The notes under the pieces are model-generated. The model made no database searches and was not told where the DNA came from. It was given only the letters and a program-made list of their open reading frames with translations. 64,000 bases of DNA from Devosia crocina (GTDB lineage Bacteria > Pseudomonadota > Alphaproteobacteria > Rhizobiales > Devosiaceae): positions 682,001 through 746,000 of the forward strand of contig NZ_FPCK01000001.1 in assembly GCF_900116545.1 (NCBI RefSeq), given 5' to 3'. Below are positions 62,625-64,000 of this stretch, piece after piece; within the stretch, counting starts at the first letter, position 1; each line of letters opens with the position of its first letter. The translations under genes were made by a program, and so were the position numbers.

Positions 62625-64000
62625 TGGCTACTCTTTCCCCTCGATATCGCCGCCTTGGCTTTGCGGCGCTTCTCCTCGTCCCCGCGATCGTGGTGCCGCA
62701 TGCGGTGCCGGCACAGGATGTCATGTCCCTGCCCGACGAGGAGCAGAAGAGCTGGCTGACCAATTTCGTCCAGGACCGGCTTTCGACGCCGGAGCGGCAG
62801 ATCAGCCTATCGAATATCGACGGCATTCTCGGCTCGAACGTCTCGATCCGCGAAATCACGATTTCGGACCAGGAGGGTGTATGGCTGCGGGTCAACAATG
62901 CCAGCCTCAACTGGAACCAGGCAGCGCTGTTTCTGGGGCGGCTCGAAGTGCGCTCGCTGAGCGCGGATTCCATCGAATACATCCGCAATGCCATTCCCGC
63001 CGAAGGGGTGGATCTGCCGCCGCCTGAGGCTGGCAGTTTCCAGGTTCCCGAATTCCCCGTGGCGATCGATCTTGGCGCGCTTTCGGTGCCGCGGGTCAGC
63101 TTTGGCGAAGGTGTCTTCGGCCTAGGCTCGGAGATTTCGCTTGAGGGTGCGTTGCGACTCGAAGGGGGCAATCTCGACACCACGCTCGATATCGTGCGTC
63201 TCGATGGGCCGGGGGGAACGCTTGATCTAGACTTGTCCTATGCTCAGGAAAGCAACGAGATCGACCTGGGGCTGACGCTGAACGAGCCGGAAAACGGCGT
63301 TCTTGCCAATCTGCTCAACATCGAAGGCCGCCCGGCGGTGCAGCTGACGCTGGCCGGGCAGGGGCCGGTGGCCGAGCTGTCGCTGCTGGCCAACGAGCAG
63401 ACGGCGCTGGCGGGCACTGCCACAATTGCGCAAAACGGGGACGGTTTCACCATCGATGCCGATCTTGGCGGTCCGCTTTCGACACTGGTGGCAGAAACCT
63501 ATCGGCCGTTTTTCGGTGCCGACACCCGCCTTTCGCTCAATGCCCTGGTGCGCAGCGCAGGTGGATTTGAACTCAACGACCTGACAGTGAGCGGGGGGCA
63601 GCTGGCGCTCAATGCCAGCGCTGCGACGACGCCGGACAATTTCCTTTCCCGGCTTGATCTCACCGCCTCGATCGCCGATCCGGCAGGGGGCGCCGTGACG
63701 CTGCCGGCGGGTGGCAATCCGCAGATCCAGGCCGCGCAGCTGACGATCGATTTTGGCGCCGATGGATCGGAAGACTGGCGCGCAGATCTGGGGATCGACG
63801 GGCTGCAAACGGGCGATTTTGCTGCCGAGCGCGTGGCGCTGGCGATCAACGGGGTTGCGAGTAATCTCTCGGATCCTGCAACGCGCATGGTCACCTTCAA
63901 CGGCGATGGCCAGATTTCCGGGATTTCGGCCGACGAGGCGGTGGAAGCGGCGCTTGGCGATTCTGTTGGGCTGGGCCTTGCCGGTCTCTGGAATGCCGGC
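62624..64000 (+). CDS. tamB: Translocation/assembly module TamB (5' part; continues past window)
   Basis: The frame opens with ATG 62624 overlapping the tamA stop and stays open to the window end, giving 459 residues of a protein usually over 1200. An N-terminal signal/anchor (RLGFAALLLVPAIVVPHAVPA) is followed by TamB-like beta-rich sequence: ISLSNIDGILGSNVSIREITISDQEGVWL and NASLNWNQAALFLGRLEVRSLSAD (about 58-110). TamB spans the periplasm as a beta-taco bridge and works with TamA in outer-membrane biogenesis and lipid transport. Confidence 0.92.
   Translation, partial: MATLSPRYRRLGFAALLLVPAIVVPHAVPAQDVMSLPDEEQKSWLTNFVQDRLSTPERQISLSNIDGILGSNVSIREITISDQEGVWLRVNNASLNWNQAALFLGRLEVRSLSADSIEYIRNAIPAEGVDLPPPEAGSFQVPEFPVAIDLGALSVPRVSFGEGVFGLGSEISLEGALRLEGGNLDTTLDIVRLDGPGGTLDLDLSYAQESNEIDLGLTLNEPENGVLANLLNIEGRPAVQLTLAGQGPVAELSLLANEQTALAGTATIAQNGDGFTIDADLGGPLSTLVAETYRPFFGADTRLSLNALVRSAGGFELNDLTVSGGQLALNASAATTPDNFLSRLDLTASIADPAGGAVTLPAGGNPQIQAAQLTIDFGADGSEDWRADLGIDGLQTGDFAAERVALAINGVASNLSDPATRMVTFNGDGQISGISADEAVEAALGDSVGLGLAGLWNAG

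Overview
The window is 64 kb of GC-rich, gene-dense DNA with short intergenic gaps and many ATGA/TGATG stop-start overlaps. The gene families point to an alphaproteobacterium of the order Hyphomicrobiales, probably a Devosia-like organism: ABC and TRAP importers dominate, there is a BphO/BphP phytochrome pair with an HWE kinase, TamA/TamB, a bacterial alpha-2-macroglobulin with PbpC, and the palindromic intergenic repeats common in that order. The taxon is inferred from gene content only. I see no transposase, phage gene, CRISPR array, rRNA or tRNA.

Layout. 1-8746: amino-sugar / peptidoglycan recycling locus. A serine hydrolase (cut by the window edge) and murQ read leftward. An RpiR/MurR-type regulator, a CUT1 ABC importer, nanE and a BadF-type sugar kinase read rightward. 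A shared GGAAT-N5-ATTCC palindrome lies in both promoter regions. 8860-16478: PAN-domain alpha-2-macroglobulin and pbpC. 16493-19557: bacteriophytochrome kinase-response regulator and heme oxygenase (leftward). 19779-22258: exbB-exbD-tonB. 22246-26009: leftward operon of a sorbosone-dehydrogenase-like protein and a NitT/TauT-type ABC importer. 26195-26512: small lipoprotein.

26519-33804: catabolic locus with a GH78 alpha-L-rhamnosidase, a GntR/FCD regulator and a DapA-family aldolase/dehydratase, divergent from a TRAP importer; a palindrome sits between them. 33923-34765: GlsB/YeaQ protein and a degenerate HNH-like protein. 34902-48262: second carbohydrate locus, with a LacI regulator, a five-gene peptide/oligosaccharide-type ABC importer, a DUF2264 protein, a 2-hydroxyacid dehydrogenase, an acyltransferase fused to an alpha-helical toroid domain, and a ThuA protein. 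These two loci look like machinery for plant-type (rhamnose- or uronate-containing) oligosaccharides, but the substrates are not proven by sequence.

48270-49888: methyltransferase, DUF892 ferritin-like protein and DUF2934 protein. 50122-53085: complete EF-P module (efp, epmA, epmB); epmB carries an in-frame 142-bp palindromic repeat element. 53190-54320: DUF3592-like membrane protein. 54537-58075: three leftward genes that closely match the layout of the NdmCDE N-demethylase complex: a Rieske-less oxygenase alpha subunit, a reductase carrying the missing Rieske domain, and a GST-like protein. This is the most striking system in the window. 58528-60423: Ldh-family dehydrogenase and SDR. 60732-64000: tamA and the 5' part of tamB, cut by the window edge.

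Two families of palindromic repeats (A: CTCTCCCC/GGGGAGAG type; B: TTGCCCGG/CCGGGCAA type) occupy many gaps between 5 and 59 kb and have entered at least two reading frames.
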